A stretch of DNA of 64,000 nt from JAXGXJ01 sp963816155 (GCA_963816155.1 CAWFJE010000010.1:496001-560000), one strand, 5' to 3'. Shown: positions 1-9,650, counted from the stretch's first letter. The notes: generated by a model not told the origin, from the sequence alone. Program-made: numbers and translations.

Positions 1-399
1 GTTCAAGTTCCACTGGGATGCGATATAGCCGCCTGCGAGGATCACGTAGAGGGTGTTGTCGATATAGACGGAGATGGTCCTCCACCAGCCGGCCTGAAAG
101 CCCCAGAACTCGCCCAGTGCTTCCTGCACCCACTTGTAGTAGCCGCCCTCCTGGGGCCTGACGGAGCCCAGTTCTGAGGCCACCAGACCAAATGGCAATC
201 CCCACAGAAAGGGAAGGGCTATGAGCATGACCAGCGTCAGGCCCGGACCTGACGCTGGAATCATCTCCTCGATGCCGTAGGCGCCCGCCGCTACAAGGGA
301 GAAGACCATGAAGACGACGGTTGAGACTCGAAGATCGTACTGCCTGAGCCCGTGTGCGCCGACGTCGACCTTCACCGTACGTTTATCATCCGCAGCCAC
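1..399 (-). CDS. APC-superfamily amino-acid permease, N-terminal part (runs off left edge)
   Basis: Inner-membrane secondary transporter of the amino acid-polyamine-organocation superfamily; only the first 133 codons are present. I read it from a GTG (complement of 397-399) with an AAGGAGGG-type ribosome site a few bases upstream. Residues ~27-47 form the first membrane helix and carry G39-A-Y-G-I-E-E45, where the family has its unwound substrate-binding turn. A second helix spans ~52-75, and the P-x-x-G-G-Y-Y-x-W motif typical of the superfamily is at 82-90. The substrate cannot be told from this fragment. It is divergent from the tungsten enzyme operon, so a role in moving a metabolite of that pathway is possible but only inferred. 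Confidence 0.8.
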   Translation of the reverse strand, partial: MAADDKRTVKVDVGAHGLRQYDLRVSTVVFMVFSLVAAGAYGIEEMIPASGPGLTLVMLIALPFLWGLPFGLVASELGSVRPQEGGYYKWVQEALGEFWGFQAGWWRTISVYIDNTLYVILAGGYIASQWNLN

Positions 400-702
400 G
401 TGGTGCCCTCCTTCACGAGCGGTCTAACAGGCGTCCTACGGATCCCGTCCGCGGCGTGGGTCCTCACCAGCCACACTACTGGACGGCATGGTGTTGAGGC
501 AGATGCCGCGGCGCGAACAAGGCCAGCGTAGCACTTTGGACCGTGGCGCGAAATCCGGTTGTGGACCCCAGTAACAAATGCCCACGCGGGGGATCGCACA
601 TCGCTAGTACAATTGTTGATAGCGTTCATGTTGGCCGTCGACGTTTTCGGGCTGTGTGGGGGCATCTCGCGCGAGTCGGAAGCCTTCGAACAAGGAGGAC
701 TG
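400..702. promoter_or_regulatory. Divergent intergenic region between permease and AOR operon
   Basis: About 300 bases with no convincing gene; the open frames crossing it have no ribosome site and no family resemblance. It must carry the promoters for both flanking genes. The most AT-rich part is around 605-632, centred on a CAATTG palindrome, with TACAAT and TTGATA words that could be promoter elements, but I cannot assign a clear -35/-10 pair. The ribosome site of the right-hand gene (AGGAGG, 693-698) lies at its end. Confidence 0.4.
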
Positions 703-2502
703 GTGGACTTCTATCAAGGTACGGTCTTGCGGATCGATCTCACGAGCCTCACGTCAATGGCGGAGCCGCTGAACATGGAGTGGGCCGAGAGATATCTGGG
801 GGGCAAAGGCCTCCTCATGCGCTACATGTGGGAGCACGTCCCGCCGGGGGTCGACCCCTGGTCGCCGGACAACCCTGTGTTCCTGGTCACCGGCCCGTTC
901 GCCGGCACCAACGTATGCACGGCCTCCCGGCTGGTGGTCGGCGCCAAGAGCCCCACCACCGGCATCCTCGACGACAGCTACGTGGGTGGTTCCTTTGCCC
1001 CCGAGTTGAAGTTCGCCGGCTACGACATCGTCATCATCAGTGGCGCCGCGGCGTCTCCGGTGGTCGTGTGGATAGAGAACGACCGCGTGGAGTTCCTGCC
1101 CGCCGAGAAGTACTGGGGGCTGAAGACATCGGAGATCGAGGCCGCTCTGCGCCGCGACCTCGACCCGCAGGCCAAAGTGCTTTCCATCGGCCCGGCTGGA
1201 GAGAGCCGCATCCCCTGGGCCTGCCTCAGCACCGACCAGTTCCACAAGGCCGGGCGGGGAGGTCACGGCGCCCTCTTCGGGGCCAAGAACCTGAAGGCCG
1301 TGGCCGTCCGAGGGACGGGCTCGGTGACCGTCGGCGACGCGCGCGCCTTCCTCGCCGACATGGCCCGCATGCTGAAGGAGTACATACTCACCGACGCCAA
1401 CCTGTGGGCCAACGAGGAGGGCACTCCCATCCTGGTCGATCCGGTCGATGGCGCCGGCGCCATCCCCACGCGCAACTGGTCGGCGGGTAGCTTCGACCTG
1501 GTGGGCAACATCAACTCCGAAGCCTTCCTGAAGATCAAGACGGGCAACCGAGGCTGTTACCAGTGTGCCCTGTCCTGCCGCCAGATCCACGAGGTGGGCG
1601 ATGTCAGGTGCGAAGGCCCGGAGTTCGAGACCATAGCGCTGTGCGGCAGCAACTGCGGCATGGGCGACATCGAAGCTCTCGTGCGCTTCAACGGCGAGTG
1701 TGATGAGTGGGGCCTCGACACCATCTCCACAGGCTCCGTGGTAGCCCTGGCCATGGACATGACAGAACAGGGCCTGGCCGACTTCGGGGTGCGCTTCGGC
1801 GAGCCGGAAGGCTATTTGCGCATGCCCGAACTCATCGCCACCCGGCAAGGCGTCGGCGAAGACCTGGCCCTCGGAGCCCGAGCGCTGGCAGCCAAGTACG
1901 GCGCCCCCCAACTGGCCATGGAGGTCAAGAACCTCGAACTGCCGGGATACGATCCTCGCGGGGCCTTCGGCATGAGCCTTGCCTACGCCACCTCCGATCG
2001 CGGGGGATGCCACATGCGCACCTATCCCGTAGGCGACGAGATCCTGGAAGGCTCGCGTCCGCCCGACAGCCTCGATGGCAAGCCGGCCCAGATCATCGGC
2101 GGACGGGTAGCCGACGGCTTCATCGGCCAGAACTTCAGCTCGGCCAAGTTCAGTGGCATCTGGTGCGACTTCTGGGCCGTCGATCCCGAGCAACTCTCAC
2201 AGATGCTGCGCCACGTGTGGAAGAAGGAGTGGGCCGAAGACGACGTCATGCGCTTGGGGGAGCGCATATGGAACCTGGGCCGCCTCTTCAATCTGCGCGA
2301 AGGAATTGAGACCGACACGCTTCCGGCCAGGCTCTACGAGCCCGGCGACGCCTTCACCGAAGGTCCGTCCGCCGGTAAGGCCATCGGCCGCGAGGCTTTC
2401 GCGGAAGCACTGCGGGAATACTATGCGCTGCGAGGATGGGATGACGACGGGGTGCCGACCGAGGCCAAGCTGGCCGAGGTCGGCGTGGACGTGCGTCTCT
2501 GA
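703..2502 (+). CDS. Aldehyde:ferredoxin oxidoreductase family tungstoenzyme (AOR 1)
   Basis: Cytoplasmic tungsten-bispyranopterin enzyme of the AOR family, which interconverts aldehydes and carboxylic acids with low-potential electrons; 600 residues, the usual length. The start is taken as GTG 703, four bases after AGGAGG; an upstream reading to 559 has no ribosome site. The cluster motif C-x2-C-x3-C is at about residues 285-292 and a fourth candidate cysteine lies in the G-I-W-C segment near 486, as expected for the single [4Fe-4S] cluster beside the cofactor. It is followed by a polyferredoxin and a MoaD-like protein. This matches the catalytic (AorB), electron-transfer (AorA) and cofactor-maturation (AorD) parts of the Aromatoleum AOR operon, but no AorC-like FAD subunit follows directly. 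Substrate unknown; benzoyl-CoA-reductase-type BamB proteins are relatives and cannot be excluded by eye. Confidence 0.88.
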   Translation: MDFYQGTVLRIDLTSLTSMAEPLNMEWAERYLGGKGLLMRYMWEHVPPGVDPWSPDNPVFLVTGPFAGTNVCTASRLVVGAKSPTTGILDDSYVGGSFAPELKFAGYDIVIISGAAASPVVVWIENDRVEFLPAEKYWGLKTSEIEAALRRDLDPQAKVLSIGPAGESRIPWACLSTDQFHKAGRGGHGALFGAKNLKAVAVRGTGSVTVGDARAFLADMARMLKEYILTDANLWANEEGTPILVDPVDGAGAIPTRNWSAGSFDLVGNINSEAFLKIKTGNRGCYQCALSCRQIHEVGDVRCEGPEFETIALCGSNCGMGDIEALVRFNGECDEWGLDTISTGSVVALAMDMTEQGLADFGVRFGEPEGYLRMPELIATRQGVGEDLALGARALAAKYGAPQLAMEVKNLELPGYDPRGAFGMSLAYATSDRGGCHMRTYPVGDEILEGSRPPDSLDGKPAQIIGGRVADGFIGQNFSSAKFSGIWCDFWAVDPEQLSQMLRHVWKKEWAEDDVMRLGERIWNLGRLFNLREGIETDTLPARLYEPGDAFTEGPSAGKAIGREAFAEALREYYALRGWDDDGVPTEAKLAEVGVDVRL

Positions 2503-2527
2503 TCCCTGGGCGAAGAAAGGCGATCCC

Positions 2528-3004
2528 ATGCCACACGTCATGATCAGCAGCAAGAAGTGCACCGGATGTCACATGTGTGAACTAGCCTGCTCCGCTTGGC
2601 ACGAGGGGGCCTTCCGGCCCTCGGTCGCCCGCCTGGGCGTCGACGTGGACCCGTCCGCCATCGCCGTCAAGGGGCGCACCTGCCTGCAGACGGCCTGTGC
2701 CAAGTGCGAGGAGGTCTGCCCGCACGGAGCCATCCTGCGCCGAGAGATCGTGGTCCATCCCACCGGCGGAAACGCAGTCTCCGGGTACGTGCTCGTCGTG
2801 GACGAGTCGCTCTGCACCAACTGTGGCGAATGCTATGACGTGTGCCCGAACGGAGTCATCTTCGAGCATCCCGATCGCCACGTGGCCTTCAAGTGCGATC
2901 TCTGTGACGGCGATCCGCAGTGCGTGGCCTTCTGCCAGAACCCGCACATCCTGGCGGTCGATGTCCGGCTGAGCAAGGCCGACCGCGCCCTGGCGGCGGG
3001 ATAG
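2528..3004 (+). CDS. Polyferredoxin, AorA-like electron-transfer subunit
   Basis: Iron-sulfur protein of 158 residues that should carry electrons to or from the preceding tungstoenzyme. It starts at ATG 2528; the frame is open upstream, but that part overlaps the AOR gene and is unrelated. It opens with C-x2-C-x2-C-x3-C (residues ~11-21). Further cysteine sets follow, including C-x2-C-x3-C-P (~58-65), C-x2-C-x2-C-x3-C-P (~97-107) and a last C-x2-C near 122, enough for about four [4Fe-4S] clusters in the DmsB/HycB fold. The gap to the AOR stop is 25 bases, so the two are co-transcribed. Size and position match AorA of the Aromatoleum AOR complex. Confidence 0.85.
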   Translation: MPHVMISSKKCTGCHMCELACSAWHEGAFRPSVARLGVDVDPSAIAVKGRTCLQTACAKCEEVCPHGAILRREIVVHPTGGNAVSGYVLVVDESLCTNCGECYDVCPNGVIFEHPDRHVAFKCDLCDGDPQCVAFCQNPHILAVDVRLSKADRALAAG

Positions 3005-3032
3005 CGACTCAGAAGCGCAGGAGGTAGTCACC

Positions 3033-3302
3033 GTGGCTCGGGCCTACATCAAGCTTCCCGCGGGACTCGCCGGCACGGCGGGTGCGTCCCGCCTGGAGTG
3101 CGAAGGCACAACGGTGGGCGAAGCCCTCCGAGACTGTGCAGAGAAGGAGCCTCGCCTGCGGACGAGGGTCTTCCGCGAGGACGGCACCGTGTGGGTGGGC
3201 GTCTTTCTCAACGGCAGGAACATCCGCCTGGGCGAGGGGCTGGACACTCCGCTGGCTGAGGGCGACGAGATCCGCATCATTCCGCCCATCGGTGGCGGCT
3301 GA
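3033..3302 (+). CDS. MoaD/ThiS-family sulfur carrier, AorD-like
   Basis: Ubiquitin-like beta-grasp protein of 89 residues ending in Gly-Gly-Gly, the tail that MoaE/MoeB-type partners adenylate and thiocarboxylate to deliver sulfur for pterin cofactor synthesis. The start is GTG 3033 behind an AGGAGG site. The fold signature is the late segment 'L-x-E-G-D-E-I-R-I-I-P-P-I-G-G-G'. It sits third in the AOR operon, as AorD does in Aromatoleum, so a dedicated role in making tungstopterin for this AOR is likely. It is one of three GG-tailed carriers in the window (also 16571 and 49943). Confidence 0.85.
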   Translation: MARAYIKLPAGLAGTAGASRLECEGTTVGEALRDCAEKEPRLRTRVFREDGTVWVGVFLNGRNIRLGEGLDTPLAEGDEIRIIPPIGGG

Positions 3303-3335
3303 GAAGTCAAACGCAGGCTGCGAGAGACACCCGAG

Positions 3336-3860
3336 GTGACAGTGGACTTCCTTGAACTGGTACGAGCGCGGTATTCCGTCCGCGCCTACGAGCCGCGACC
3401 CGTGGAACCGGAGAAGTTGGAGAGAGTGCTGGAGGCGGTGCGCCTGGCGCCCTCAGGATCGAACCGCCAGCCCTGGAAGTTCGTGGTGGTGCGCGAGGCC
3501 GAGACCCGCGCCCGTCTGGCCGCAGCCTGCGCTAATCAGCGCTTCATCTCCGAGGCGCCCGTGGTCATCGCCGGAGTGGGCCTCATGCCCGACCGCGTGA
3601 TGCGCTGCGGGGTGCCCGGTGATGCCCTCGACCTTGGCATCGCCATGGAACACCTGGCCCTCGCGGCGACTGCCGAGGGCCTCGGCACCTGCTGGATAGG
3701 GGCCTTCGACCAGGATCCTGTCCGCGAGGTGCTGCAGATCCCGGATACCGTCAGGGTGATCGAGGTCATGACCCTGGGCTACCCGGCGGCCGGCTCCGCT
3801 CCCCGTCCCAAGGTGCGCAAGCCTCTGGGTGAGATCGTGTGCTACGAGCGCTGGGGGTGA
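3336..3860 (+). CDS. Nitroreductase-family FMN oxidoreductase
   Basis: FMN-dependent NAD(P)H oxidoreductase of the nitroreductase fold, 174 residues, at the short end of the family. The GTG start at 3336 gives an N-terminus running straight into the family opening 'R-x-S-V-R-A-Y'. The FMN phosphate-binding segment A-P-S-G-S-N-R-Q-P-W is at residues ~36-45. The late motif G-L-G-T-C-W-I-G-A-F is near 115-124. It is the last gene of the plus-strand AOR operon, 33 bases after the MoaD-like gene. Many members reduce quinones, nitro groups or unsaturated substrates, so the physiological acceptor cannot be assigned. Confidence 0.85.
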   Translation: MTVDFLELVRARYSVRAYEPRPVEPEKLERVLEAVRLAPSGSNRQPWKFVVVREAETRARLAAACANQRFISEAPVVIAGVGLMPDRVMRCGVPGDALDLGIAMEHLALAATAEGLGTCWIGAFDQDPVREVLQIPDTVRVIEVMTLGYPAAGSAPRPKVRKPLGEIVCYERWG

Positions 3861-3873
3861 GGAAACGCCTCAC
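3857..3873. terminator. Small hairpin between convergent genes
   Basis: GTGAGG and CCTCAC (3857-3862 and 3868-3873) form a perfect 6-bp stem with a 5-base loop straddling the stop of the nitroreductase gene. The next gene converges from the right. There is no T-run, so this is a weak candidate for a bidirectional terminator. Confidence 0.3.
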
Positions 3874-3899
3874 GCGCCGCTAGCAAGGCATCGGCCGAG

Positions 3900-4427
3900 T
3901 CAGGCGCCGAGCGGTTCCTCGCCCAGGGTGAACCGCCACCGGCAGTCGCAACCCTCGGGTCTTTCGGCCGGCGGCGCGAAATCACACCACACCTGAATGC
4001 TGGGGTCGACGACCTCGGCGAGTTGGACGAACTCGCGCCGGTGCATCTCCCGGCACTCGTATTCGGGCAGACCGCGACTGCGCCGCGCCTCCTGCGTCGC
4101 GCACGTTGGCACGGTGAGGACGAGCTCCTCCGGCCGCTCCTCCACCTGGTAGCCCAGCAGCACACTCCAGGGATATAGCCTCAAGAGCCTCGCGAAGCCG
4201 TCCAACCCGCGCTCGCTGATGTCGAACCTCTTCACCAGGTCACGCGCTGCCAACTTGGAGACCTTCTCCCACACACGCTCGTTCAGGTGTTCGGCCTCGG
4301 CCCTGTCCCTTTGCTCTTCCACATACAGGAACCAGAAGCCGTCCACCACCCGGTAGTGCCAGAAGAGAAACTCCAGGTACTGGCGGAGCCCATCGGCATC
4401 CATGTCTTCGAACCGGCTCAGATCCAT
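3900..4427 (-). CDS. Uncharacterised DUF6125-like protein
   Basis: Soluble 175-residue protein with no signal peptide or membrane helix. The start is ATG 4427, preceded by a GGAGG site. It has an aromatic-rich N-terminal half (F-W-H-Y-R-V-V-D-G-F-W-F-L at ~20-32) and several cysteines toward the C-terminus (C-A-T, E-C-R, W-C-D, C-D-C) that could bind a metal or haem. I associate this layout with DUF6125 / L-2-amino-thiazoline-4-carboxylate-hydrolase-like proteins of strict anaerobes, but the match is from memory and the function is unknown. It is divergent from the methyltransferase gene and convergent with the AOR operon. Confidence 0.55.
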   Translation of the reverse strand: MDLSRFEDMDADGLRQYLEFLFWHYRVVDGFWFLYVEEQRDRAEAEHLNERVWEKVSKLAARDLVKRFDISERGLDGFARLLRLYPWSVLLGYQVEERPEELVLTVPTCATQEARRSRGLPEYECREMHRREFVQLAEVVDPSIQVWCDFAPPAERPEGCDCRWRFTLGEEPLGA

Positions 4428-4533
4428 GCGTTCCTCCGCGACCACGGTTAGAATGCTGACGTTCAGCCTACTACCATTCTCCCGCCGGCGGCTACACTGT
4501 GAGCCGCCGCGAAGAACCCGAAGCGGAGCGGAC

Positions 4534-5297
4534 ATGACCGACAAGGCCCTGTTCGACGACTGGCCCGAGCTCTACGAGGCCTGGTTCTCCACGCCCATCG
4601 GGCGCCTCGTCCGGCGGGTCGAGGGCCGGCTGATATTGGAGATGCTGGATCCCGGCCCAGGAGAGATGGTCCTCGATGCGGGCTGCGGAACGGGCATCTT
4701 CACCATGGACTACCTGGCCGCCGGAGCCGAAGTGGTGGGTCTGGATGTCTCCCAGCCCATGCTGGACGTGGCCGTTCGCAAGGCGGAGGGACAGCCCTTC
4801 ACGGCCGTACGTGGGGACATGCGCTCTCTGCCTTTCGCCGACGAGTCGTTCGACAAGACCGTCTCGGTGACCGCTCTGGAATTCGTCGTCGACGGCCAGG
4901 GCGCGCTGACCGAGCTCTTCCGGGTGACCAGGCTTGGGGGTCTGGTCGTGGTCGGCACCCTGAGCAGCCTCAGCCCGTGGGCTACCCGACGCCGAGCCAG
5001 AAGACGGAGCGCGGGCAGGAGCATATCCTCCGGGAAGCTACGTTTCGGTCCCCATCCGAACTGCTCGCGCTGGCGCCGGTCGAGGGTGCCGCGAGCACCG
5101 TCGTCCACTTCCAGAAGACCGACCCGATCGACTTGGCCGAGGAGATCGAGCGCGAGGGACAGAGGCGAGGCCTGCAGACGGGGGCTTTCGTGGCCGCCCG
5201 CTGGGTGAAGCCCCTCTGCGACAGCGGCCAGCGGCGGGGCGTTCGCCCCCACCCGGCCGGGCGCCGCGGCCCTGGCGGCCGCAGCCCTCAGTCGTAG
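4534..5297 (+). CDS. Class I SAM-dependent methyltransferase, frameshifted
   Basis: Small-molecule methyltransferase of the UbiE/Methyltransf_11 type. ATG 4534 begins a frame with motif I at residues ~46-54 (L-D-A-G-C-G-T-G-I), the acidic post-I residue in G-L-D-V-S-Q-P-M-L, and L-P-F-A-D-E-S-F-D further on. After about codon 148 (bases ~4978-4998) the sensible reading moves by one base: the terminal third, with the usual 'F-R-S-P-S-E-L' segment, continues in the next frame to the stop at 5297. No stop interrupts before the shift, so a base error is as likely as real inactivation. The 3' end overlaps the convergent hydrolase gene by 10 bases. Substrate unknown. Confidence 0.7.
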
Positions 5298-6031
5298 TAC
5301 TGGGGCGCCACCCGCAAAGTCTCCAGAGCCGCGAGCTCGTGGCCAAGGATCAGAAGCGCCCCCTCGGCCTGCATGTGCTGTAGTCGCTCTATCTGCTGGA
5401 TGGCCCAGCGGTTGCTCCAGCACGGGCCGGGAGGCACACTGTCCTCGAGGTTCTCCGCCACCTGGGCCGCGTCGCCCACGAGGACCACCTTCCCCGAGTT
5501 AGGTAGGTTCACGACCATGGACTGGTGCCCCTCCGTGTGACCCTTCGTGTCGATGCACAGCAGCGAACCGTCCTGGAACACGTCCAGAGTCTCCTCCTCG
5601 GCAGGCTGGAGATACTTCAGCCCCCGGGTGGGCAGAAGTCGCGCGAAGTCGTAGCCGCGCTCGGACGCGTCCGGCCACCAGGCCGCCCGCAGTTCCTGCC
5701 GCCTGACAATGAAGGTGGCGTCGGGGAAGAGCGCCATCCCTCCGATGTGGTCGATGTGCAGATGGGACAGGACCACGTACTTGACGTCCTCGGTCCTGTA
5801 GCCCAGACGTTCGATCTGCAGGTCGATGCGCTGTCCCGGATCGGCGTCGAGGAAGGGATCGGTCGTGTCGTCGACGTCGGCGCCGGTATCGAATACCACC
5901 AGTCCCTTGGGGTGTTCGATCAGGAACATCAGGATGGGGATGGTGACCGGCTTGCCCACGTTCCGGTCGGGAGTCAGGTGATTCATATCGGGCAGATGTG
6001 CACGCCCGCCGTCCAGCACATACAGTTTCAT
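5288..6031 (-). CDS. Metallo-beta-lactamase-fold hydrolase, AHL-lactonase-like
   Basis: Dinuclear zinc hydrolase of 247 residues in the N-acyl-homoserine-lactonase (AiiA/AttM) branch. The signature H-x-H-x-D-H is at 90-95 (H-L-H-I-D-H), followed by the later metal ligands in G-H-T-E-G-H and G-D-A-A. The start ATG 6031 has a GAGGAGGG site. No signal peptide, so cytoplasmic. In an aromatic-degradation context the true substrate may be a lactone or cyclic diketone rather than a quorum signal; that is inference from neighbours only. It lies downstream of the aldolase and alcohol dehydrogenase genes in the same direction. Confidence 0.82.
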   Translation of the reverse strand: MKLYVLDGGRAHLPDMNHLTPDRNVGKPVTIPILMFLIEHPKGLVVFDTGADVDDTTDPFLDADPGQRIDLQIERLGYRTEDVKYVVLSHLHIDHIGGMALFPDATFIVRRQELRAAWWPDASERGYDFARLLPTRGLKYLQPAEEETLDVFQDGSLLCIDTKGHTEGHQSMVVNLPNSGKVVLVGDAAQVAENLEDSVPPGPCWSNRWAIQQIERLQHMQAEGALLILGHELAALETLRVAPQYYD

Positions 6032-6077
6032 CGGGCACCGCCCTCCTCGGGCCGCGGGCGCGCGCGAAGCGCCGCGC

Positions 6078-6891
6078 TCAGCCCCGCACGTCCTTGATGA
6101 TGTTGCGGCAGGCCTCCATCCAGATATGACTGTCGGGATAGAAGATGACGATCTTCACGCCATTCGCCTTGGCCGCTTCCACCCCGGCCTTGTCGGAGGT
6201 GGGGAAGGCCATGCCCATGTTGGGGATGCCCTTCTCTTCGCAGATCGCCCTCACTTTCTGATTGGCTTCCCTCAAATAGGGATGGGCCCACTGGACGGGT
6301 TCGCCCGGGTTCCGTGATCATGACATTGGCGATGTCGGCCCCGCCCACTCCCACGGCGTCGCGGCCCGGCTTCAGTACCGCGATGATCTCTTCGGCGTTG
6401 TCGATGGCCTCCACATCTTCCAGTAGGGGTATTAACATGATCTGGCGGTTCGAAGCCGCCATGTACTCCTCCCAGTTCTCCTGGGAGTAGCCCGACGCGC
6501 GGATGGCGGGACAGATACCGCACCTGCCTTCCGGAGGATAGTGCGAAGCCACCATGGCGGCCCGGGCCTCCTCGGCCGTCTTGACGTGGGGCACGATGAT
6601 GCCCTGAGCGCCCGACTCCACCGCCGAGCGGATGAGGAAGGCGTCGTTGGCTCCCACCCGCACCAGCGGCGTGGCGCCCGACAGTTCGGCCGCCCGGATG
6701 AGGTTGACCATGGTCTCCGGGTTGGTGCGGTTGTGCTCCATGTCGAGCATGACGAAGTCGAAACCGGCGTAGCCGACGATCTCCACCAGGTCGGCGTCGT
6801 GGGTGTACATCTGCATGCCCAGCGGAGTCTCGCCCTTCTCCAGAGCCGCGAGGACCTTGTTCGGCCGGTGGAACGGTTTGAATGTCGGCAC
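6078..6891 (-). CDS. HpcH/HpaI-family aldolase, frameshifted
   Basis: Class II pyruvate-type aldolase / 2-keto-3-deoxy acid aldolase family. GTG 6891 follows an AGGAGG site. The family landmarks are L-D-M-E-H-N (~47-52), the V-R-V-G substrate-binding segment, P-L-L-E-D-V-E with the metal-binding glutamate, and G-G-A-D-I-A with the metal-binding aspartate. After N-V-M-I-T-E-P-G (GGG at ~6307-6309) the frame is off by one. Removing one base from that run restores the C-terminal third, ending at 6078. Members cleave aldol products such as 4-hydroxy-2-oxo acids to pyruvate and an aldehyde, which fits a late step of ring or chain cleavage. Confidence 0.78.
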
Positions 6892-6951
6892 GTGCGCCTC
6901 CTCTTGATTCCGTCGTCGCCTCGCCCTGCCTGACTGCCCGCCCGCCTCGCC

Positions 6952-8065
6952 TCAGCGTCCGCGGTTGTCGATGACGGGCTTGATCTCCTTGCCGGAGGCC
7001 ATGTTGGCGAGCGCTTCGTTGATATCTTCGAGCCGGTACTTGCCGCTCACGATCTCGGCGAAGGGATACTTCGCCCGGTTGGTCTTGATGAACTGCAGAG
7101 CCCGGTAGAAGTGCACCACATGGGCCGACACGCTGCCCACGAGAGTGAGCCCCTTCTCGTTGATGCGGCTGACGATGATGGGCGTCGAGGCGGCCGAGGT
7201 CTGGCCCAGGATGAGGTACTTGCCGCCCTTCTGGATCATGTCCAGGCCCTCGGCGACCGTGGCCGGGATGCCGGCGCGCCTCGACCACGTTCTCGGGTCC
7301 TCTCCCGTTTGTGAGGCTGAGGATGATCTCCTTGCGTTCCTCGGCCGACTTGACTTCGTCGATGTTGATGACGTGGTCGGCGCCCCAGCGCTTGGCCAGT
7401 TCCAGACGATTCTGAGGGGCTCCCACCACGATGATGGTGCGGGCACCGCTCTCGCGGGCCACGACGGTGGAGTAGAGCCCGATGGGACCGCAGCCCTGGA
7501 TGACAAAGTCCTCCATGAGCCCCACTTTGCCGAAACGGTCGTAGCCTCCGATGACGCTCCGAAAGGCGCAGCCGACGCCAACGGCCTCTTCTTCCGTCAG
7601 TTCGTCCGGCACTCTGACGATGTTGGTCTTGGGCGTGACGTACTCGTATTCGGCAAAACCACCTCTGAGCGCACTGGGCGGCGCCCAGCCGTATCCGGAT
7701 CTCTTGGCGCAGAGCACGGGCTCCCGCTCGATCTGGCACCAGTAGCACTCGCCACAGTCGGCGTGGGCCCACATGATGCGATCGCCGACCTTGACCGGCT
7801 CGCCGGCGGCATCGATGACCCGGCCCTCGCCCAGCTTGACGATCCGTCCGATGGTCTCATGCCCCTGGATGTTGGGCAGGGGGCTCTTGATGGTCAGTTC
7901 GCCCTTCTGCTGATGCACGTCGGTGCCGCAGATGCCGGCCATCTCCACCTTGACCAGAACGGCCCCGCTCTCCACCTCGGGTATGGCGACCTCTTGGATC
8001 TCGAGAGGCTGCCCATATTCCACCAGCACCGCAGCCTTGCAGGTCTTGGGGATATCACTCACCAC
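6952..8065 (-). CDS. Zinc-binding alcohol dehydrogenase (MDR family), frameshifted
   Basis: Medium-chain NAD(P)-dependent alcohol or polyol dehydrogenase. GTG 8065 is preceded by GGAGG. Catalytic zinc ligands are C46 (G-I-C-G-T-D) and the G-H-E at 68-70. The structural zinc lobe has C104, C107, C110 and C119. The Rossmann glycines are in G-C-G-P-I-G. At ~7274-7278 the frame slips by one base (E-A-R-R instead of E-A-A-G-I-P); the C-terminal ~110 residues continue undamaged to 6952. It precedes the aldolase and metallo-hydrolase genes in transcription order, so it may produce or consume an aldehyde handled there (inference). Confidence 0.8.
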
Positions 8066-8153
8066 TTGCCTCCGTTCTCATCGGCGCTGATGCGCAGTCG
8101 ACAATTACAGGCACACAGCCGAAGCGGGCTGAAGCGCGCGCAAGCGCGGCGCA

Positions 8154-9535
8154 TCAGCCTTTCCAGTTGCGCGCCGTCTCCAGCATGGCCTTGATGTTCT
8201 CCGGCTTGGCGTCGTCCAAGACGGCCCCGTTCTGCAGGTAGAAACCGCCATCAGTGGCGCACTCGTCGAGGATGTGCGTCACGTACGTCTCCACCTCGTC
8301 GGGGGTGCTGAGCGCCAGCAGAGCCGTGGGGACGTTGCCGGCGATGCAGGCTCGACCGCCGAGAGCACGATGGGCAGCCACCATGTCGGTTTGGTCGAAC
8401 ATCCACACCACGCTGCCCGCGGGCAGTTCGTCGTCCACGATCACGTCGAGCCTCTTGGTGTAGCCACCCTCGGCGAACATGGAGGGCACGATGCCTTGCT
8501 CGATCAGGCCCTTCATGACCGCCTTCAGTGTGGGCCAGTAGAAGGTGCGGAAATCGGCGTCGGACATGAAACTGTCGGCGCCCTTGTGCAGCACGAAGAC
8601 AATGAGCGGAGCGTCGGCCCGGTCGGCCTGGCGCACACACCAGTCTATGACCAAGGGCACGAGACGCTCGGACGCCTCCAGGATCTTGTCCGGCTGCCGG
8701 AAGCGGTCGATCATGATGCCCTTGGTGCCCCTGAGTGTATCGGCCAGTATGTCGTAGGGAGCCTTGGCCAGCCCCCCGGTGGAACGCGGTAGGCCCAGAC
8801 GGGCGGCCGCGTCGACACCGGCCCCGCCGATGGCCGTTAGCCACTTGAGACACTCCTGAGCGGCCGCCGCCAGACGCTGTACGCTCTCCAGCACAGCAGG
8901 ATCGGCAAAGGGAAGGATGCTGAAGAGCATGGTGGTGGCCTCCATCATCTCCCAGGCAGGGGCCAGCCCAGCCATGCCCTCGAAGGCCGTGCCGAAGCGG
9001 GGCAGTAGCGCCCGACGGAAGAACGTCTCCGGGTCGGCGATGAGCGCGTCGTACTCGTCCTCGGCCATGTAGACGCCTTCGACATACTGCCAGGGGGTCT
9101 CTTCGGACAGGTTGCCGCCCGGCCAGTCCACGAACTTCAGTCCGAGCAACTCGAAGACCCTGGCCGGTGCGACCGAAGTGGTCTGGAAGTCGGGCATGAA
9201 GTCTTCGTGGTACTTCTTGATGGCCGCGGCCGCCTTGTCGTAGTCGTACATGGCCTCCTTCTTGCTGAGGCCACTGTGCTTGCCCACGTAGTAGCCGGCC
9301 AGGTGGTGGCGGGTACGCGGGCCGGCTTCTTCAACTGGATGGCGTCGATGAGCAACTGGATGCGCTCCCCATGGGCCTGCCGCGCCTCGTCGCTCTGGAA
9401 CTCGACCCCCCGTGCGTCGAGCCAGCGCTGGAAGCGACGTTGGCGGCGCTCCTGCCAATCCAACTTGTCCCAGTCGGTGAACATCGGATCCTGCGGGACG
9501 CCGGGTTTGGAGTCACCGTTGTTGTTCGTGCTCAT
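8154..9535 (-). CDS. Uroporphyrinogen-decarboxylase-fold protein (methyltransferase-like), frameshifted
   Basis: About 460 residues with a URO-D barrel, the fold shared by haem-pathway decarboxylase and by corrinoid-dependent methyltransferases such as MtaA/MtbA and the plant-like MetE relatives. The start is ATG 9535. The first ~75 residues form an Arg/Gln-rich extension. One base appears to be missing at ~9303-9308, after K-K-P-A-R-V-P; the body then continues with H-L-A-G-Y-Y-V-G-K and runs to 8154. The absence of the haem-enzyme N-terminal R-x-P-V-W-x-M-R-Q signature argues against HemE. A role in methyl transfer during O-demethylation is plausible, but I see no dedicated corrinoid protein beside it. 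Confidence 0.7.
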
Positions 9536-9650
9536 GGTTCTTCTCGCTCTCTTGTCACGCGTGGACTGACTTCTTCTGCGCGTCGCTCTGGTCTCAACCC
9601 GAGCCATGCTATCATCCGGCACCCGCTGTCCGCGCACACGGCGGGAACCC

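Noticed and set aside
5288..6031. Quorum-quenching AHL lactonase
   Set aside because: Only the general metal motif supports it; no LuxI/LuxR genes are present and catabolic neighbours suggest another lactone or cyclic substrate.
8154..9535. HemE, uroporphyrinogen decarboxylase of haem synthesis
   Set aside because: Lacks the N-terminal HemE signature, has a long extra N-terminus and no haem genes nearby; the fold alone is shared with methyltransferases.
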